The position numbers and the translations under genes are program-made. A DNA stretch of 48,001 bases, taken from positions 1 to 48,001 of the forward strand of contig JADHRE010000002.1 in assembly GCA_016777595.1 (NCBI GenBank). The letters run 5' to 3'. Source of the DNA: Candidatus Pelagibacter sp. Its GTDB lineage: Bacteria > Pseudomonadota > Alphaproteobacteria > Pelagibacterales > Pelagibacteraceae. Below the pieces are notes generated by a model. That model searched no databases and had not been told where the DNA came from. It was given only the letters and a program-made list of their open reading frames with translations. This document shows, piece by piece, positions 46,397 through 48,001 of this stretch (position 1 is its first letter; each line of letters starts with the position of its first letter).

Positions 46397-47296
46397 ATGC
46401 CGAAATCTTTTAAAGTTGATGAGGATTATAACGACTCACGTCTTGATAAGTGGTTTAAAGATAAAATAATAAACTTACCTCATTCTTTAATAGAAAAAAT
46501 TATTAGACAAAATAAAATTAAAGTTAATAAAAAAAAAACTAAATCATCATACAGATTAAAAATTGAAGATGTTATAGAGATTTATGATATCTCCAAATTT
46601 AAACCAACTGAAAAACTTAAAAAAATAAAATATTCACCCAAGAAACAAGAAATTGGTGAGTATGATGATTATGTAATTGAAGATAATGAAAACTTTATAA
46701 TAATTAATAAACCTACAGGTATACCTGTTCAATCAGGTACAAAATCATTTAAAAATATTATAGATATATTAAAAAATACAAAATATTTTAAAAACTCTAA
46801 ACCATTTATTGTTCATAGGCTAGATAAAGAAACATCTGGAGTTTTAATAATTGCAAAAAATAGAAAATTTGCTCAACTTTTTACATCATTATTTAGAATA
46901 AGAAAAATTCACAAAACTTATCTTGCTATAGTGTATGGAAAAGTAAATAAATCTATTAAAATCATGAAAGACGATCTTGTTTATTTTGAAAATAGTAAAA
47001 AGAAAACTCAAAAAGCTATATCTAATCTTAAGGTTATTAAATTAAATGAAAGTTACTCATATTTAGAATTAAAACCAATTACAGGAAGAAAACACCAATT
47101 AAGAAAACAACTTTTAAATATTGGAAATCCAATTGTAGGGGATGACAAATATTTTTTAAATGACAGAAAAAGAATTAAAATTAAAAATCTTTTATTGCAC
47201 GCATATAAAATAAAATTTATGATAAATAACGTTCAATATAATTTTAAAGCAAAATATAATAGTATATTCGAAGATTTTTTAAGTAATAATATTTAA
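46397..47296 (+). CDS. RluC/RluD-family 23S rRNA pseudouridine synthase
   Basis: The 299-aa protein has an N-terminal S4 domain (SRLDKWFKDKI to about residue 60) and the RluA/RluC catalytic domain with IVHRLDKETSGVLIIAKN, whose Asp143 is the catalytic residue, plus LELKPITGRKHQLRKQL. Large-subunit rRNA helix 35/90 uridines are likely targets (RluC-type), but RluD cannot be excluded, so no symbol is given. It follows rplQ by 11 bp. Its TAA shares two bases with the lipB stop on the other strand. Confidence 0.88.
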   Translation: MPKSFKVDEDYNDSRLDKWFKDKIINLPHSLIEKIIRQNKIKVNKKKTKSSYRLKIEDVIEIYDISKFKPTEKLKKIKYSPKKQEIGEYDDYVIEDNENFIIINKPTGIPVQSGTKSFKNIIDILKNTKYFKNSKPFIVHRLDKETSGVLIIAKNRKFAQLFTSLFRIRKIHKTYLAIVYGKVNKSIKIMKDDLVYFENSKKKTQKAISNLKVIKLNESYSYLELKPITGRKHQLRKQLLNIGNPIVGDDKYFLNDRKRIKIKNLLLHAYKIKFMINNVQYNFKAKYNSIFEDFLSNNI

Positions 47297-47904
47297 ATAT
47301 TATTGATATTTTTAACAAAAATTTCAGCCAATTTTTTTTCAAAATTTTTAGGTTTAACTCCTGTTTCTTTAAAAATTGATGTTATTTTTTTATTATTTAA
47401 ACCACACGGAATAATTTTTAAATACTGATTTAAATTATTTGAGATATTTATTGAGCATCCATGATAGGCAACCCATCTTGATACCCTTATCCCTATAGCT
47501 GATATTTTTTTATCATTAACCCATATACCAATATTCTTCTTATCTGTTAAGGCTCGAATATCGTAGATTTTTAAAAACTGTATTACACTTTTTTCTAAAA
47601 CATTAATCAATTTTTTTATATCTTTTTTTTTTTTATTTAAATCTATAACAAAGTAAACAATCTTTTGCCCAGGATTGTGTAGGGTAATTTTTCCCCCTCT
47701 ATTCGACTTAATTAATTTTATTTTTTTATCTATTATTTCTTTTTTGTTGAAACTTACACCAGCTGTATATGTAGTAGGATGTTCTAAGACCCACAATAAT
47801 TCTCTATTTTTAGCATTTTTTACTTCTTGAACTCTTTTATTGAGATAAACCATTGCAGTTTCATAGGAAATACGTTTTTTGCTAATTTTAATTTCTATAC
47901 TCAT
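47293..47904 (-). CDS. lipB: Octanoyl-[acyl carrier protein]:protein octanoyltransferase
   Basis: LipB moves octanoate from ACP to lipoyl domains of 2-oxoacid dehydrogenases and the glycine cleavage system. The 203-aa protein has LEHPTTYTAGVS (40-51), NRGGKITLHNPGQKIVYF, the catalytic Lys133 in KKISAIGIR, AYHGCSINIS and the nucleophile Cys167 in IIPCGLNN. All catalytic residues are present. A run of 12 T at 47623-47634 (A12 on the coding strand) encodes a Lys stretch. It converges on the pseudouridine synthase with overlapping stop codons. Confidence 0.95.
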   Translation of the reverse strand: MSIEIKISKKRISYETAMVYLNKRVQEVKNAKNRELLWVLEHPTTYTAGVSFNKKEIIDKKIKLIKSNRGGKITLHNPGQKIVYFVIDLNKKKKDIKKLINVLEKSVIQFLKIYDIRALTDKKNIGIWVNDKKISAIGIRVSRWVAYHGCSINISNNLNQYLKIIPCGLNNKKITSIFKETGVKPKNFEKKLAEIFVKNINNI

Positions 47905-47928
47905 TTAAATTGAATTTTATCATTTTAT

Positions 47929-47941
47929 AGACTAATAGTCT
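47929..47941. promoter_or_regulatory. Palindrome between lipB and the next gene
   Basis: AGACTA-A-TAGTCT is a perfect 6+6 inverted repeat centred in the 60-bp divergent gap between lipB and the gene at 47965. It overlaps a possible -10 (TAATAG at 47933-47938, 17 bp after TTGAAT at 47910-47915), a place where an operator could act. Chance cannot be ruled out. Confidence 0.35.
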
Positions 47942-47964
47942 CAAAAAAACTTTAAGAGGTATTT

Positions 47965-48001
47965 ATGACTTTACCAAAATCAACAGAAACAAAAAAAGTC
48001 A
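47965..48001 (+). CDS. Start of an unidentified gene, cut by the window end
   Basis: The ATG at 47965 follows a good GAGG ribosome-binding site (47956-47959) by 5 nt. Only 12 codons are visible (MTLPKSTETKKV), too few to name the product. The ribosome-binding site and divergent arrangement with lipB support a real gene start. Confidence 0.6.
   Translation, partial: MTLPKSTETKKV

Noticed and set aside
1-48001. CRISPR arrays, insertion sequences, inteins or prophage genes
   Set aside because: No regularly spaced repeats, transposase or integrase motifs, terminal inverted repeats or in-frame insertions in rpoB/rpoC were seen.

Overview
The window looks like a piece of a streamlined, AT-rich alphaproteobacterial chromosome, most likely from the SAR11 clade (Candidatus Pelagibacter or a close relative). 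This rests on four things: very low GC; Lys/Asn/Ile-rich proteins; gene joints of 0-10 bp almost everywhere, many with overlapping stop and start codons; and an alphaproteobacterial gene order (sfsA-map, purB-purC-purS-purQ-purL-bolA-grxD, rlmB-tRNA-Tyr-tRNA-Gly-tuf-tRNA-Trp-secE). The assignment is from remembered synteny, not a search. No mobile element, CRISPR array, phage gene, rRNA gene or replication origin was seen, and no gap over 300 bp lacks a gene.

Region 1 (1-4033, + strand): 3' part of a citramalate synthase gene, a TrmJ-type SPOUT methyltransferase, rpsD behind a near-consensus promoter, and a membrane glycosyltransferase of the GT39/PMT type.

Region 2 (4041-12190, - strand): one tightly packed probable operon read from sfsA down to an FkbM-type methyltransferase: sfsA, map, purB, purC, purS, purQ, purL, bolA, grxD, a small membrane protein and the methyltransferase. 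It holds purine synthesis (SAICAR synthetase, adenylosuccinate lyase and the three-part PurSQL amidotransferase), methionine aminopeptidase and the BolA/CGFS-glutaredoxin iron-sulfur pair.

Region 3 (12208-17524, mixed strands): a stand-alone CinA/MoaB-like protein, a GT9 glycosyltransferase, tRNA-Leu followed at once by nadK, a GT61-type glycosyltransferase, tRNA-Thr, a short SprT-like metalloprotein and rlmB.

Region 4 (17580-46385, + strand): nearly 29 kb of translation and transcription genes. The order is tRNA-Tyr, tRNA-Gly, tuf, tRNA-Trp, secE, nusG, rplKAJL, rpoBC, then the str, S10, spc and alpha clusters through rplQ. There is one tuf, placed upstream of secE and absent between fusA and rpsJ. 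No rpmD (L30) lies between rpsE and rplO, and no rpmJ follows secY. Only three internal control points are visible: a strong hairpin with a T tract between rplL and rpoB, a promoter and structured leader before rpsL, and a promoter overlapping the end of adk before rpsM.

Region 5 (46397-48001): an RluC/RluD-family pseudouridine synthase, lipB on the opposite strand sharing stop-codon bases with it, and the first codons of an unidentified gene.

I found no clearly new multi-gene system. The most interesting signals are regulatory and architectural: the rplL-rpoB attenuator-like hairpin, the rpsL leader structure, loss of space for the usual ribosomal-protein autoregulatory leaders, the missing rpmD, genes sharing stop codons, tRNA/mRNA polycistrons, and A11-A13 tracts inside essential genes.
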